Shown piece by piece: positions 29,570 to 38,704 of a stretch of DNA of 64,000 nt. Origin of the DNA: Streptomyces sp. NBC_01260 (GTDB taxonomy: Bacteria; Actinomycetota; Actinomycetes; Streptomycetales; Streptomycetaceae); the NCBI RefSeq assembly GCF_036226405.1, contig NZ_CP108464.1:1054001-1118000 (forward strand), in the 5' to 3' direction. Under the pieces are notes generated by a model. That model searched no databases. It was not told the DNA's origin and saw only the letters and a list, made by a program, of their open reading frames with translations. Position numbers and translations under genes: made by a program. Position 1 is the first letter of the stretch, and each line of letters starts with the position of its first letter.

Positions 29570-29687
29570 GTTGTGTCCTTTCAGATGATGAGACCTCGCG
29601 GCAGAGAAACCGGGGCCACCGCCGTCTCGAGTACAGCCGGCCCGGCCACCTTGTGAGAACGTCGAAGTGGATCAGGCAAGGCATCCA

Positions 29688-30058
29688 CCACCGTAAATGA
29701 TCTACAGTGCGGCCACTCGGCGAATGCGCCTACGCCCACCCGTTTTTGGTGGGGCGGCCTGACTGTCGCCCGGCCGGTGGCTACGCCGAAGCGTTACGCC
29801 ACCAAAGGTGCCTGGGCCTGTTTCACAGGTGGATCTTTCGAGGTGCCACTGGCGGTAGCCCGCCATCGGTTCGCAGAGCGAATGGCTGAACGTCACCCGG
29901 TACATCCCGAGCGCCTTGGCGGCTTCAGCGGGGACTGGGCGTTGCGGTCCCGTAGTGCGGAGCCGCTCGGGTTCGGTATCGTCCACCGCGTGGACACCAC
30001 CCGGCCGGTCGACATTCCGACTCTGCTGGCGTCACTCACAACCACACATTTACGGTGG
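29688..30058. repeat. 371-bp segment bounded by a 12-bp perfect inverted repeat
   Basis: CCACCGTAAATG at 29688-29699 recurs as its reverse complement at 30047-30058. Between them no intact gene is visible; GC content is slightly lower than around and frames are broken. The right end touches the IS3 remnant. It may be a decayed non-autonomous element or a cut-down IS. No clear target-site duplication was found. Confidence 0.4.
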
Positions 30059-30372
30059 CCCCGTAGCAAACGGGCCTTGACCCCAGATCCGGCCATGGCG
30101 AAGGCCCCGGACCTCGTCGGCCGGGACTCCACCGCCACCGAGGCGAACACGAAGTACGTCGGTGACATCACTTATCTCCCGCTGGACGGCGGGAAGTTCC
30201 TCTACCTGGCCACCGTCATCGACCTCGCCTCACGCCGCCTGACCAACTGGGCCCTGGCCGATCGCATGCGCACCGATCTCGTCACCGACGCCCTGGCCGC
30301 CGCCGAGCGCTGCCGCGGCAGCCTGGCGGAGCGGTCCTGCACACCGACCACGGCGCCCAGGGCGGATTCAAC
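30059..30372 (+). pseudogene. IS3-family transposase (OrfB) remnant
   Basis: NTKYVGDITYLP carries the first Asp of the DDE catalytic domain, followed by LYLATVIDLASRRLTNWALADRM-type sequence (rve integrase core, cited in parts). After codon ~95 a one-base shift is needed to reach AVLHTDHGAQ with the second Asp, then a stop. The N-terminus, the third acidic residue and the partner OrfA are missing. A dead IS fragment. Confidence 0.8.
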
Positions 30373-30533
30373 TGATCGTCGCAACACCTCGTAGCCGGAG
30401 GTGGAGTGATGGGTGTCGGCCCGCAGCAGCGCAGGGTTCGTGGGTATCGAGGACAGATGCCGTCGCCGGGTCGACCGACCCATCTATCCTGATCATCCCG
30501 ACCGCCCCGGAACCACCGTGCCCTGGAGCTGAC

Positions 30534-31088
30534 ATGGCTGACATGATCGTGCCCGACCCCGTCACGCGCGACATTCTCGCGGCCTTCGAAAACGTACGAT
30601 TCCGGCTGTTCGAGCGCCTGGAGGGCCTGACCGACGCCGAGTACCACTGGGAGCCGGTCAGCGACTGCATCAGCATCCGCCCCGGCGACGACGGTGTCTT
30701 CCGCGTCGCCACGCTGTTTCCGGAATCGAGTCCGGAGGCACCGGACCCCTTCACGACGATCGCCTGGCGCATCTGGCACATCGGCAGCCTCTGCCTGCGC
30801 GGCTATGTGATCCACTTCTTCGAGGACGTTCCCGAGCTCGGCGACCTCCACGAGTGGCCGGGCACCGCGAAAGAGGGCGTCCAGGCACTCGCCGAGGACT
30901 GGGAGCACTTCATCTCCCGTATCGCAGCACTCGGCGACGAGCGCCTCCTTGCGCCGATAGGCATGGGCCCAGGCGGTTGGGCCGATGAGACCTATCTGAA
31001 GCTCGCGCTGCACGCTCTGAAAGAGGTCACACATCACGGCGGCGAGATCGGCCTGCTGCGCGACCTGTACCTGCGCGAAGGCGTCTGA
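30534..31088 (+). CDS. DinB/DUF664-like superfamily protein
   Basis: 184 residues. A four-helix-bundle DinB fold is suggested by LFERLEGLTDAEYHW, the metal-ligand candidates in WRIWHIGSL and EVTHHGGEIGLLRDLY. Members are Zn/Ni-binding and include thiol-dependent (mycothiol/bacillithiol) transferases; this one is of the Streptomyces DinB_2 type with no assigned substrate. It stands alone among IS debris. Confidence 0.8.
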   Translation: MADMIVPDPVTRDILAAFENVRFRLFERLEGLTDAEYHWEPVSDCISIRPGDDGVFRVATLFPESSPEAPDPFTTIAWRIWHIGSLCLRGYVIHFFEDVPELGDLHEWPGTAKEGVQALAEDWEHFISRIAALGDERLLAPIGMGPGGWADETYLKLALHALKEVTHHGGEIGLLRDLYLREGV

Positions 31089-31299
31089 TTTGGCGGTGGG
31101 CGACCTTGTCCGGCGGCCGGGGTGCGGATGGCCAGATCGTCGATCCGGTGGCGCTCGTCGAGATCGATGGCGTCGTGGGTCACCGGGTGCCCTGGGCGCT
31201 GTGGCGTCCGGCGAACTGAGCACGTTCGTCTGTACCCGGCTGGGAAGCAGGACGCGTACCCCCGACACCTTGCCGCTTTCACGTGACCTTCGGCGATTT

Positions 31300-32160
31300 C
31301 TACAGACCGTCCAGTCGCCTGGTCACTGTGTCGAGTGTCGGCCAAGGAGGACCCTCGCGCAGCAAGCGCAGGAATTCCTCTCCGAATCGCCTCCCATTCG
31401 GAAACTGGTCGCCAAGCTCCCAACGCCACGCGGCGACCATCGCGATAACGAGCTGCCGACACTCGTCCAGCAGCCCTTGGTCAACACTTGGGTAGTGCTC
31501 GCAGACCGCCTCGGGAACATGGGCGAGATCGAACTCGACGGGTCCACGGCAGCACGTCTCAAGGTCGATGAACAACGGGCCGTTCTTCGTGCTGAGCACG
31601 TTGCCTGGATGCGGCTCGCCGTGGAGCAGCTGCTCCACGGCGCCGCGGTCGTCGATCGCTCGTCGCAGGCTTGCCAGCCTGCCGCTGAGAAACACGCGGT
31701 CCACATCGGTGAGCTCCGGCGAGCGATCCGGGTCGGCGACAACTTCTTCCGCCTCCGTGATCCGGTCCGTGAACCTCGGGCTCGGCACATCGGCCTTGCG
31801 CATGCCGGCGTGCAGTTGCTCCAGCGCCTTGGCGTAGTCGACTGGTGAGGTGTGACGTGTCACGGGCTCGTAGTAGGTCCACAGCGTCACTGCGAAGCCA
31901 TCGCGCGTGTACACACGCGGGTCCGCCCGAGGCTCCAAAGGACACACCGGGCACCCGACCTCGGCGAGCCGCTGAGCGAGATCGACTTCGAACTGTGCAA
32001 CCTCTTGTCCCACAGGGGCGACCCGGGCAAAGACATCGCATGGCGTCAGCCGCAGTGCCAGCTTGTTCGAGTTGTGGAGAACGATTGCATCGTTCGCTGG
32101 CAGGTCGAGCGATGCGGCGACCGAAGTCGCAGCCGCGATCGCACGCGTGACGTCGGTCAT
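31300..32160 (-). CDS. Aminoglycoside phosphotransferase (APH)-family kinase
   Basis: 286 residues from ATG at 32160 (MTDVTRAIAAATSVA); longer upstream frame lacks a ribosome site. The catalytic loop LLHGEPHPGNVLS contains the HGxxHxxN Brenner motif and FIDLETCC the metal-binding Asp. The nucleotide-binding N-lobe is present. Substrate could be an antibiotic or a metabolite; sequence does not tell. Monocistronic, convergent with the DinB gene. Confidence 0.85.
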   Translation of the reverse strand: MTDVTRAIAAATSVAASLDLPANDAIVLHNSNKLALRLTPCDVFARVAPVGQEVAQFEVDLAQRLAEVGCPVCPLEPRADPRVYTRDGFAVTLWTYYEPVTRHTSPVDYAKALEQLHAGMRKADVPSPRFTDRITEAEEVVADPDRSPELTDVDRVFLSGRLASLRRAIDDRGAVEQLLHGEPHPGNVLSTKNGPLFIDLETCCRGPVEFDLAHVPEAVCEHYPSVDQGLLDECRQLVIAMVAAWRWELGDQFPNGRRFGEEFLRLLREGPPWPTLDTVTRRLDGL

Positions 32161-32199
32161 ATCCACCCTCGAATCTTGGCATAGATGAGCGAGGGGCGA

Positions 32200-32330
32200 T
32201 GCCAACCAGCGTGGCCAGGCGCCAACTATCGTGGCTCGGCACAACGTCGCCCCAACTTCACTGGCACCAACTACGCAGTGATCCATCTTCAGTGGCACAA
32301 AAAGCCGTTGGCTCAACTTCGGTGGCAAGC
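32200..32330. repeat. Five phased imperfect repeats, likely end of an IS21-type element
   Basis: Copies of (C/T)CAACTTCnGTGGCAc begin near 32202, 32222, 32252, 32283 and 32313. The last four are spaced 30-31 bases, about three helical turns. Multiple terminal repeats of this kind bind transposase at the ends of IS21-family elements. No istA/istB genes remain in the window. Confidence 0.5.
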
Positions 32331-32748
32331 CGTCCACCTTTGCTGTCACAGGTCAGTTCCGCCGGCACCGCTACAACACCCGGCGCTGCCGAGCGCGGTG
32401 CAACACCCGAGTGCAACGCACCCTCTGTTGCGGGAACGGGAGCGAGCGGAGGAACTGTTCGAGGCGGACCCAACAGAATCGGGAGCTCGCCCCCTGGCAC
32501 GGACACGATTCTCACTGGTCTGCAGTCGAAGTCGACAACGCCGAAGCAGTCCACACCACCACCCGCTTCCAGGGCCAAGGGCTGGGTACCGACGTGGAGA
32601 GCGACTCCACTTGCTGCTGCGCCCCTCCAGGACACAGTCTGTCCACGGCTCCGACCAGGACCGTGGAAGGTCTACGTCGTCAAGGCCGACGGCGCAAGCT
32701 GCACCTGCGGCAGCTGAGCGCGTGCTGCGAGGCGATCGCAGCACGGTG
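32331..32748. other. Gene-free, debris-like stretch
   Basis: About 420 bases with only short Cys/Arg/Thr-rich frames on both strands and no start with a ribosome site. I see no recognisable gene; codon bias is poor in every frame. Confidence 0.5.
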
Positions 32749-33267
32749 TCAGCCGCGATCGGGGTGGGCGGTGGCGGAGTAGCCGTCGTGCCAGGCGGCT
32801 TTGGCCCCGGAGTCGCCGATCCTGTACACCTGCACTCCCGCGCCGACACCGACGACGAGGGAGAGTGCCGCAGCGGCGATGCGCGTCGGCGTGGCCACCG
32901 TGCCGCTGGTGGCTCCGGCTGCGTCGGGCGAGCGACGGGCGGCACGGCGGTAGAACCACCACACCGCCGCGGCCGCCAGGAAGAGCGCGATGACCCAGGG
33001 AAGCAGTTCGTCGCCGAGCTCGGTGTGCTTGCGGACCAGGGCGTTGCTGTCCACGTGGCGCTCCAGCCACTCGCCTGCGTGTGTGGTCAGGGGCACGCTG
33101 ATCAGGGCCACCAGCGCGAGAGCCGGGAGGATGAGCCCGAATCGGCTCATGACCGAGGGCCAGATGGCGCAGAGGACGAGCGCCAGTGCGGTCAGCGGCA
33201 CGAGAACCACGACAACGTGCACGAACAGGACGTGCGCGGGGATGTCGTTGACCAGGACGGGTCCCAT
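32749..33267 (-). CDS. Four-helix membrane protein (DUF2231-like)
   Basis: 172 residues from ATG at 33267 with GAAGGAG ahead (MGPVLVNDIPAHVLFVHVVVV). Four transmembrane helices, HVLFVHVVVVLVPLTALALV first, with a pair of His residues in helix 1. The extracytoplasmic loop is charged. This matches small DUF2231-type membrane proteins often found near heme/redox genes. It lies 125 bases after apbE in the same direction and may belong to the redox operon. Confidence 0.75.
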   Translation of the reverse strand: MGPVLVNDIPAHVLFVHVVVVLVPLTALALVLCAIWPSVMSRFGLILPALALVALISVPLTTHAGEWLERHVDSNALVRKHTELGDELLPWVIALFLAAAAVWWFYRRAARRSPDAAGATSGTVATPTRIAAAALSLVVGVGAGVQVYRIGDSGAKAAWHDGYSATAHPDRG

Positions 33268-33392
33268 GAAAGGCTCCTTCGGGGTATGCGTTGAACGCTT
33301 GACGTGGTGTGGGGCAGCCTGGTGAGGCGGCACGTGCGCTGAGGGGCAGTCCGCGTCCTCGCGGGCAGGCGGGGCACGGGTCCGCTTCATGA

Positions 33393-34154
33393 TCAGTACT
33401 GGCTGAATCCTGGTGTCCGCCATTCCTCGCCGTCCGGCAGCACGGCGAGGCCTTCGTAGCCGTCCAGGGTCTCCAGCCAGTCGCGGGCGCCGTCGCCTCG
33501 GGCGAAGGCGGCGGTGGCGTAGGCGTCGGTCATGGTCAGTCGTGGGCCGATGACGGTGAGGGAGGCGAACGGGGTGACGGGGGTGCCGTGATGCGGGTGG
33601 AAGATATGGGTGCCGCGTTCGGCGGTGCCGGAGGTGGCGACGGCCAGGTCGTGATGGGCTGTGACGACGGTGGCGAGCTCACCTGGACGTAGCGGGTGGG
33701 CGACGCCGATGCTCCACGGGACGCCGGGGGCCGCCTGGCCGCGGAGTTGCAGGTCGCCGCCGCCGTTGACGCAGGTGTGGTGGGCGCCGGCGTCGTAGAG
33801 GAGTTGCGACGCGGCTTCGGTGGCCCAGCCTTTGACGAGGCCCGAGGGGTCGAGGGCGCCCGCCGGAGCGATGCTGAACCAGCCGTCGCTGTCGCGAGTG
33901 GCCAGGGCACAGAGGGACAGGACTTCGTGGACCTCGGGTGGGCAGTCGGCCAGACGGATCTCACCCCGGTCGAGTCGGCTGATGTGGCTGTCGGGCCGGT
34001 AGGTGGAGAAGGCCGCGTCGACGTGGTGAAGGTGTCCTACTGCCTCGGCAAGGGCGCCGTGGATGGCGGCCGTGGGCTCGTCCCGGATATCGAAGGAGAA
34101 GACCGTGCCCATCACGTGCTCGACGTGACGCAGGCCGCGTGCGGCGTCAGGCAT
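33393..34154 (-). CDS. apbE: FAD:protein FMN transferase (ApbE)
   Basis: 253 residues if started at ATG 34154, which overlaps the FMN-binding gene by eight bases (ATGCCTGA); an ATG at 34172 is possible. Family motifs: HVEHVMGTVFSFDIR at the start, GALDPSGLVKGWA, CVNGGGDLQLRG and TMTDAYATAAF (Mg2+/FAD binding). ApbE covalently attaches FMN to Thr/Ser of partner proteins; the gene just upstream encodes exactly such a partner. No signal peptide is evident. Confidence 0.9.
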   Translation of the reverse strand: MPDAARGLRHVEHVMGTVFSFDIRDEPTAAIHGALAEAVGHLHHVDAAFSTYRPDSHISRLDRGEIRLADCPPEVHEVLSLCALATRDSDGWFSIAPAGALDPSGLVKGWATEAASQLLYDAGAHHTCVNGGGDLQLRGQAAPGVPWSIGVAHPLRPGELATVVTAHHDLAVATSGTAERGTHIFHPHHGTPVTPFASLTVIGPRLTMTDAYATAAFARGDGARDWLETLDGYEGLAVLPDGEEWRTPGFSQY

Positions 34155-34590
34155 GGGCCTGGTCCAGGGCACTCTGCAGGGACTGCGTGTAGCCCTGGCT
34201 GGTGTAGCTGGCGCCTGAGACGGAGTCGATGTGCGCGCTCTGCGCGCCGATCGCCTCCTGGGTGAGGCGGGGCAGCGCGTACGCGGCGATCTGCTGATCC
34301 CGGCCGTTCTGGTCCGGTGCCCGGAGGACCTTCACCTCGATGATCTTTCCCTTGGTGAGGGTGACGGCGACCTGCACCGTTCCGTACTGGGTGTCGACGG
34401 GATTGCCGGTGAATGTGCCCGTCCCTGGGGACGGCCCCGGCGAGCTGCCGGTGGGGGCGTGGGGGGCGGACGAGGCCGCGGGCGGCTGCGGCGCGCTGCC
34501 GGCGAGGACGGGGAGCTGGTGCGGTTTGAGAGAGAGCAGCGCGACGACCAGGGTGCTGATCCCGCTGGTGACGAGGACGGCTCGGCGCAT
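34147..34590 (-). CDS. Extracytoplasmic FMN-binding domain protein
   Basis: 147 residues: N-terminal membrane anchor/signal (RAVLVTSGISTLVVALLSL), Pro/Ser/Ala-rich spacer, then an FMN_bind domain with DTQYGTVQVAVTLTKGKI and the flavinylation motif SVSGASYTSQGY, in which the Thr is the expected FMN acceptor for ApbE. It is sandwiched between a ferric-reductase-like gene (11-base gap) and apbE (8-base overlap), so it likely relays electrons outside the membrane. Confidence 0.9.
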   Translation of the reverse strand: MRRAVLVTSGISTLVVALLSLKPHQLPVLAGSAPQPPAASSAPHAPTGSSPGPSPGTGTFTGNPVDTQYGTVQVAVTLTKGKIIEVKVLRAPDQNGRDQQIAAYALPRLTQEAIGAQSAHIDSVSGASYTSQGYTQSLQSALDQAHA

Positions 34591-34601
34591 GACGGTTCTC
34601 C

Positions 34602-35966
34602 TCAGAACGCGAACGACTCGTGGTGGATACGCCGTGCCGGGACGCCGCCTTCCCGCAGGGCGTCGGTGGCGGCCTGTGTCATGCCGGGTGGGCCGCACAG
34701 GTACACGTCGTGCGCGGCCAGGTCGGGGACCAGGGTGCTCAGACCCCGCGCGGTCAGTGGTGAGGTGTAGCCGGCGGGTTCGTCGACGACGTAGTGGACC
34801 GTGGCCCGTCGGTGGGCCGCTATCGCGTCGATCTCGGCGCGCAGGGCGAGGTCGTCACTCCGGCGGGCCCGGTAGACGAGCGTCACTTCGCCCGGCAACG
34901 TCTCGAAGAGCGTGCGCAGAGGGGTGATGCCGACGCCGCCTGCCAGGAGGAGCACCTTGGGTGCGGTGCGCCGGTTCGCCGTGAAGCCGCCGTAGGGCCC
35001 CTCGGCCCACACCCTGGTGCCCGGCGTCAGATGGGCGAGGGCGGCACTGTGGCCTCCGGCGGTCTTCACGGTGATGCGCAGATTGTGTGGGTGCGCCGGG
35101 GCGGAGAGGGAGTACGGATTGGCGGTCCACCAGAGCCCCGGGGCCAGGAAGCGCCAACGCAGGAACTGTCCCGGCTCGCCCCCCAGCTCGTCCAGATGTT
35201 CGCCGGTGAGGTGGACGGAGACCACGCCTGGAGCCTCGGGACGGACCGCGATGACCCGCATGTGGTGGCGCAGTCCGCGCCGCACGGGAACGGCGAACCG
35301 GTACCAGCCCAGCAGGGCGGCAACGCCGAGGAAGAGCGTGTACCAGGCGATCTGGGCCGGGCGGTTGCCGACGAAGTCGGCTCCGTTGGAGAGCTGGTGT
35401 CCGAACGTGAGGAAGACGGCCAGATATGTGGCGAAGTGCAGATAGTGCCAGGTCTCGTAACTCATTCTGTGGCGGGCGGCGCGGGCCGAGAGGACTCCGG
35501 TGGCCAGGAACAGCAGGAAGCCGATCGTGCCCTTGAGCAGGTCGGGGTAGTGGAGGACGAGGGTGGACGTCTGGCCGACCACGTCCGTATGAGAGGCGAG
35601 TGAGTAGCCCCAGATGATGAGCAGGGTGTGGGCGAGGGCGAGCGAGATCATGCAGCGTCCGCCCAGAGCGTGCCGGCGGGCGAGCCGGTCCGTGCCGACC
35701 GTGTGGTCCAGGAGCGGGATGCGGGCCATCAGGGCCAGCAGTACCGCGCAGGCGTAGCCGGCCAGCAGTCCGGTGATACGTCCCGCGCCGGTGAGCCAGC
35801 CCGCCGGGCCGACCACCGCCGTCGTGTCGCTCCACCACAGGGCCAGCACCCCTGCGGCACCGGCCCAGATCACCAGCGGTAGCAGGAACGGCACGACGCT
35901 GCGGCGGGGCCGCCGGTGACGCATTCCGCGGCTCGCACACGCGGTACTGGTGGACTTGGTGATCAC
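34602..35966 (-). CDS. Ferric-reductase-like transmembrane flavocytochrome
   Basis: 454 residues from GTG at 35966 preceded by GGGAGGT. The N-terminal ~220 residues hold six membrane helices with the paired heme-ligand His (LALAHTLLIIWG, ETWHYLHFATYLAVFLTFGHQL); then an FAD domain (NPYSLSAPAH) and an NAD(P)H domain (LLLAGGVGITPLRTLFE, VYLCGPPGMT). It should move electrons from cytoplasmic NAD(P)H through heme to an outside acceptor, presumably the FMN protein encoded next. Confidence 0.9.
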   Translation of the reverse strand: MITKSTSTACASRGMRHRRPRRSVVPFLLPLVIWAGAAGVLALWWSDTTAVVGPAGWLTGAGRITGLLAGYACAVLLALMARIPLLDHTVGTDRLARRHALGGRCMISLALAHTLLIIWGYSLASHTDVVGQTSTLVLHYPDLLKGTIGFLLFLATGVLSARAARHRMSYETWHYLHFATYLAVFLTFGHQLSNGADFVGNRPAQIAWYTLFLGVAALLGWYRFAVPVRRGLRHHMRVIAVRPEAPGVVSVHLTGEHLDELGGEPGQFLRWRFLAPGLWWTANPYSLSAPAHPHNLRITVKTAGGHSAALAHLTPGTRVWAEGPYGGFTANRRTAPKVLLLAGGVGITPLRTLFETLPGEVTLVYRARRSDDLALRAEIDAIAAHRRATVHYVVDEPAGYTSPLTARGLSTLVPDLAAHDVYLCGPPGMTQAATDALREGGVPARRIHHESFAF

Positions 35967-36023
35967 GCGGCACCTCCCTGTGGGGATCGCTTCGGGCAAC
36001 GGGCGGCCAGCCTCACAGTCCAA

Positions 36024-36093
36024 CCTCTGTGAACCCTCTGAAACAGCCCCTCACCGGCCGAGCTCAGAGAAGATTCAGAGGAAACTCAGAGGT
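36024..36093. promoter_or_regulatory. Cluster of 11-bp-phased response-regulator sites in a divergent promoter
   Basis: Between the reductase operon and the response-regulator gene, yTCAGAG occurs at 36063, 36074 and 36085 (exactly 11 bases apart), and its complement CCTCTG at 36024 and 36035 (again 11 apart). Tandem 11-bp direct repeats are the classic binding layout for OmpR/PhoB dimers. It probably mediates autoregulation and control of the redox operon. Confidence 0.75.
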
Positions 36094-36139
36094 GCGGCCC
36101 GCCCGCGCGTCGGCCCGCAAGGGGGATGCTGAAGGAACC

Positions 36140-36874
36140 ATGGACGCGCCGCACCCGACATCTCAGCTGCACCGCCCCGACGGCGAACCCGTTCGAGTCC
36201 TCGTCGTCGACGACGAACCCGACGTCATCGACGTCCTGGCCGGCGTGATGAGCGGCGAGGGCTGGCTGGTCCGCACCGCCGCGGACGGCGCAAGTGCGCT
36301 CGCGACCGCCCGAGATTTCCATCCCGACGCGGTGGTCCTGGACTGGATGCTGCCCGACCTCGACGGCCTGCAGGTCCTGCGCGCCCTCAGACGCGAGGCA
36401 CCTCGCGTGTGTGTGCTGTTCCTGACCGCCCGCGACGCGGTCGAGGACCGCATCGCCGGCATCACCGCCGGCGGCGACGACTACGTCACCAAGCCGTACA
36501 GCCTGGAAGAGGTCCTGGCCCGGTTGCGCGGGCTCCTGCGGCGGGCCGGCATGCCGGCCGAGCCGGGCACGCACTGGCTCAGCGTCGGGGACCTCACCAT
36601 GGACGAGGAGGCCAGGGAAGTCTGCCGCGCGGGATCCACCGTGGAGCTTTCGCGCACCGAGTTCGAACTTCTGCGGTTCTTGATGCGCAACCCGCGCCGG
36701 GTGCTCTCGAAGGACCAGATCCTCGACCGGGTCTGGGCCTACGACTTCGGCGGACGCGCCCACATCGTCGAGCTCTACATCAGCTACCTGCGCAAGAAGA
36801 TCGACGCCGGGCGCACCCCGATGATCCACACGGTGCGCGGTGTCGGGTACGTCCTCAAGCCGGAGTCCCCGTGA
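36140..36874 (+). CDS. OmpR-family response regulator
   Basis: 244 residues, ATG with GAAGGA three bases ahead. Receiver domain: VLVVDDEPDVIDVL acidic pocket, phospho-acceptor Asp in AVVLDWMLPDLDG, Thr in LFLTARDA, Lys in VTKPYS. C-terminal winged helix: LSRTEFELLRFLMRNPRRVLSK and YISYLRKKID with GVGYVL. It overlaps its kinase by four bases and likely binds the phased repeats upstream. Confidence 0.93.
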   Translation: MDAPHPTSQLHRPDGEPVRVLVVDDEPDVIDVLAGVMSGEGWLVRTAADGASALATARDFHPDAVVLDWMLPDLDGLQVLRALRREAPRVCVLFLTARDAVEDRIAGITAGGDDYVTKPYSLEEVLARLRGLLRRAGMPAEPGTHWLSVGDLTMDEEAREVCRAGSTVELSRTEFELLRFLMRNPRRVLSKDQILDRVWAYDFGGRAHIVELYISYLRKKIDAGRTPMIHTVRGVGYVLKPESP

Positions 36875-38295
36875 GGCGCATGCCGCCTCGCACCCTGCGT
36901 GGCCAGCTCACCGCCGGACTCGTCATCCTGCTCGCCCTCGCCTGCATTGCCGTCGGAGTCACCACCGCCCTCGCTCTGCGGGGATTCCTGTTGGGGCGCC
37001 TGGACGAGCAGCTCACCGCATCCGGCGGCCGGTTCTCCGCCAGCCTGGAACACGAAGTCGAACCCGACGCCGACAACCGCCCCGACACCCGAGGACAGGC
37101 GGACTCCACCTTCGGAGCCCGCCTCCTGAACGGCACCGTCACCCAGGCCGCCGTCGTCGATGACACGGCCGACCGCTCCCTCCCCCTGACCGCCGACGAT
37201 CGCCGCTCGCTGGCAGACATCCCTTCCGACGGTCACGGCCGCAGTATCCACCTCTCCGCGCTGGGCGCCTACCGCGTCGTGGCAGTGCGGGGCGATGACC
37301 AGGACGTCCTGATCACCGGCCTGCCCCTGCACCCGGTCGAGGCGACCGTCCACCGCCTCGAAGCAGTCGAAGCCGCACTGTTCGGTGCCGCTCTCGTCAT
37401 CACCGGTATTGCAGGAGCCCTGTGGGTACGGATCTCCCTGCGCCCGCTCCGACGGGTCACCGCCCGCGCGGCGGAAGTAGCCGGACTGCCGCTCGCCAGT
37501 GGCGAGATCGCCATGCCAGGACCGCTTGCCGACACCGACGCGCGCACCGAGGTCGGCCAGGTCGGCGACGCCCTCAACCACATGCTCGGCCACGTCGAGG
37601 ACGCCCTCACCCGGCGTCAGGCCAGCGAGGAGCGACTCCGCCACTTCGCCGCCGACGCCAGCCACGAACTGCGCACCCCCGTCGCCAACATCCGCGGCCA
37701 CGCCGAACTCGCCCTACGCCACCACGGCCCCGTTCCTGGAGAAGTACGTCATGCTCTGGTGCGCATCGACGGCGAATCGCAGCGCATGACACGCCTCGTC
37801 GACGACCTGCTCCTCCTCGCCCGCCTGGACGCCGGCCGGCCGCTCGAACACCAGCCGGTCGATCTGACCCTGCTGATCCTCAACGCGACGGACGGCGCAC
37901 GCGCTGCCGGCCCGGCCCACCGCTGGCTCCTCGACCTGCCCGAGGAACCCGTCACCGTCACCGGCGACGCCCACCGGCTGCAGCAGGCCATCGGCAACCT
38001 CCTCGCCAACGCCCGCACCCACACTCCGCCGGGCAGTGAAGTCACCATCAGGCTCACATCCGACGAGACCCATGTGTCCCTCAGCGTGAGCGACAACGGG
38101 CCAGGCATCCCCGAAGACCTTCAGCAAGAGGTCTTCGGCCGCTTCGTCCGCGCCGATCACGCCCGCTCCCGCAGCACCGGGAGCACCGGACTCGGCCTCG
38201 CCATCGTCCACGCCGTCATCACCGCCCACGGCGGAACCATCACGGTCACCAGCAGCCCCGGACACACCACCTTCCACCTGGAACTCCCCCACTGA
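36871..38295 (+). CDS. Sensor histidine kinase
   Basis: 474 residues from GTG at 36871 (GTGA overlap with the regulator). Two transmembrane helices (~14-36 and ~165-187) flank an extracellular sensor of ~130 residues. HAMP domain follows, then HisKA with DASHELRTPVANIRGHAEL (phospho-His), N box IGNLLANARTHTPPG, and DNGPGIP, FGRFVRADHARS, GLGLAIVHAVI of the HATPase domain. The stimulus is unknown; the neighbouring reductase operon suggests redox or metal stress. Confidence 0.93.
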   Translation: MRRMPPRTLRGQLTAGLVILLALACIAVGVTTALALRGFLLGRLDEQLTASGGRFSASLEHEVEPDADNRPDTRGQADSTFGARLLNGTVTQAAVVDDTADRSLPLTADDRRSLADIPSDGHGRSIHLSALGAYRVVAVRGDDQDVLITGLPLHPVEATVHRLEAVEAALFGAALVITGIAGALWVRISLRPLRRVTARAAEVAGLPLASGEIAMPGPLADTDARTEVGQVGDALNHMLGHVEDALTRRQASEERLRHFAADASHELRTPVANIRGHAELALRHHGPVPGEVRHALVRIDGESQRMTRLVDDLLLLARLDAGRPLEHQPVDLTLLILNATDGARAAGPAHRWLLDLPEEPVTVTGDAHRLQQAIGNLLANARTHTPPGSEVTIRLTSDETHVSLSVSDNGPGIPEDLQQEVFGRFVRADHARSRSTGSTGLGLAIVHAVITAHGGTITVTSSPGHTTFHLELPH

Positions 38296-38704
38296 CGGCG
38301 CTTGGCCGGCCGCAGCTCCCCGGGCACCAGTCGTGGATGCACGGCTCAAGCCGTAGCCTGATCCGCCGAGCGTGGACCACTCACCACAGGGAGGGCCGCC
38401 CCGCCGCCGCCCGTAACGGACCGGCAGGCGCCCACGCCTACCCGGTGGGTCGCGTCCTTGCCGCCGCAGCGCGGGTGCCCCGCGAAATTCTCGTCACTGC
38501 CGCAACTCGTTCCTCTATGGCTGCTCCAGCGATCTGAGCAAGCCCCGAACCCCTTCATCTCGTCGGCCAGGCGTACAGCCACTCCGTTCGCGACAAACCC
38601 CGGGACATCACAGAGCGTGACAACTACATGATCGCCCAGGACTCTTCGCACGCGCCGACAGCTGACAGCTGACAGCCAGACACAAGGTGCTGAGCTGGTC
38701 CGCG
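38296..38704. other. Gene-free stretch between the kinase and arsR-type gene
   Basis: About 400 bases with no supportable gene. A small hairpin ACGGCT-CA-AGCCGT at 38341-38354 could end kinase transcription. Confidence 0.4.

Noticed and set aside
34147..34172. ApbE start at 34172
   Set aside because: Adds only six residues, gives a 26-base overlap; the ATGCCTGA overlap at 34154 is the more usual coupling. Not excluded.
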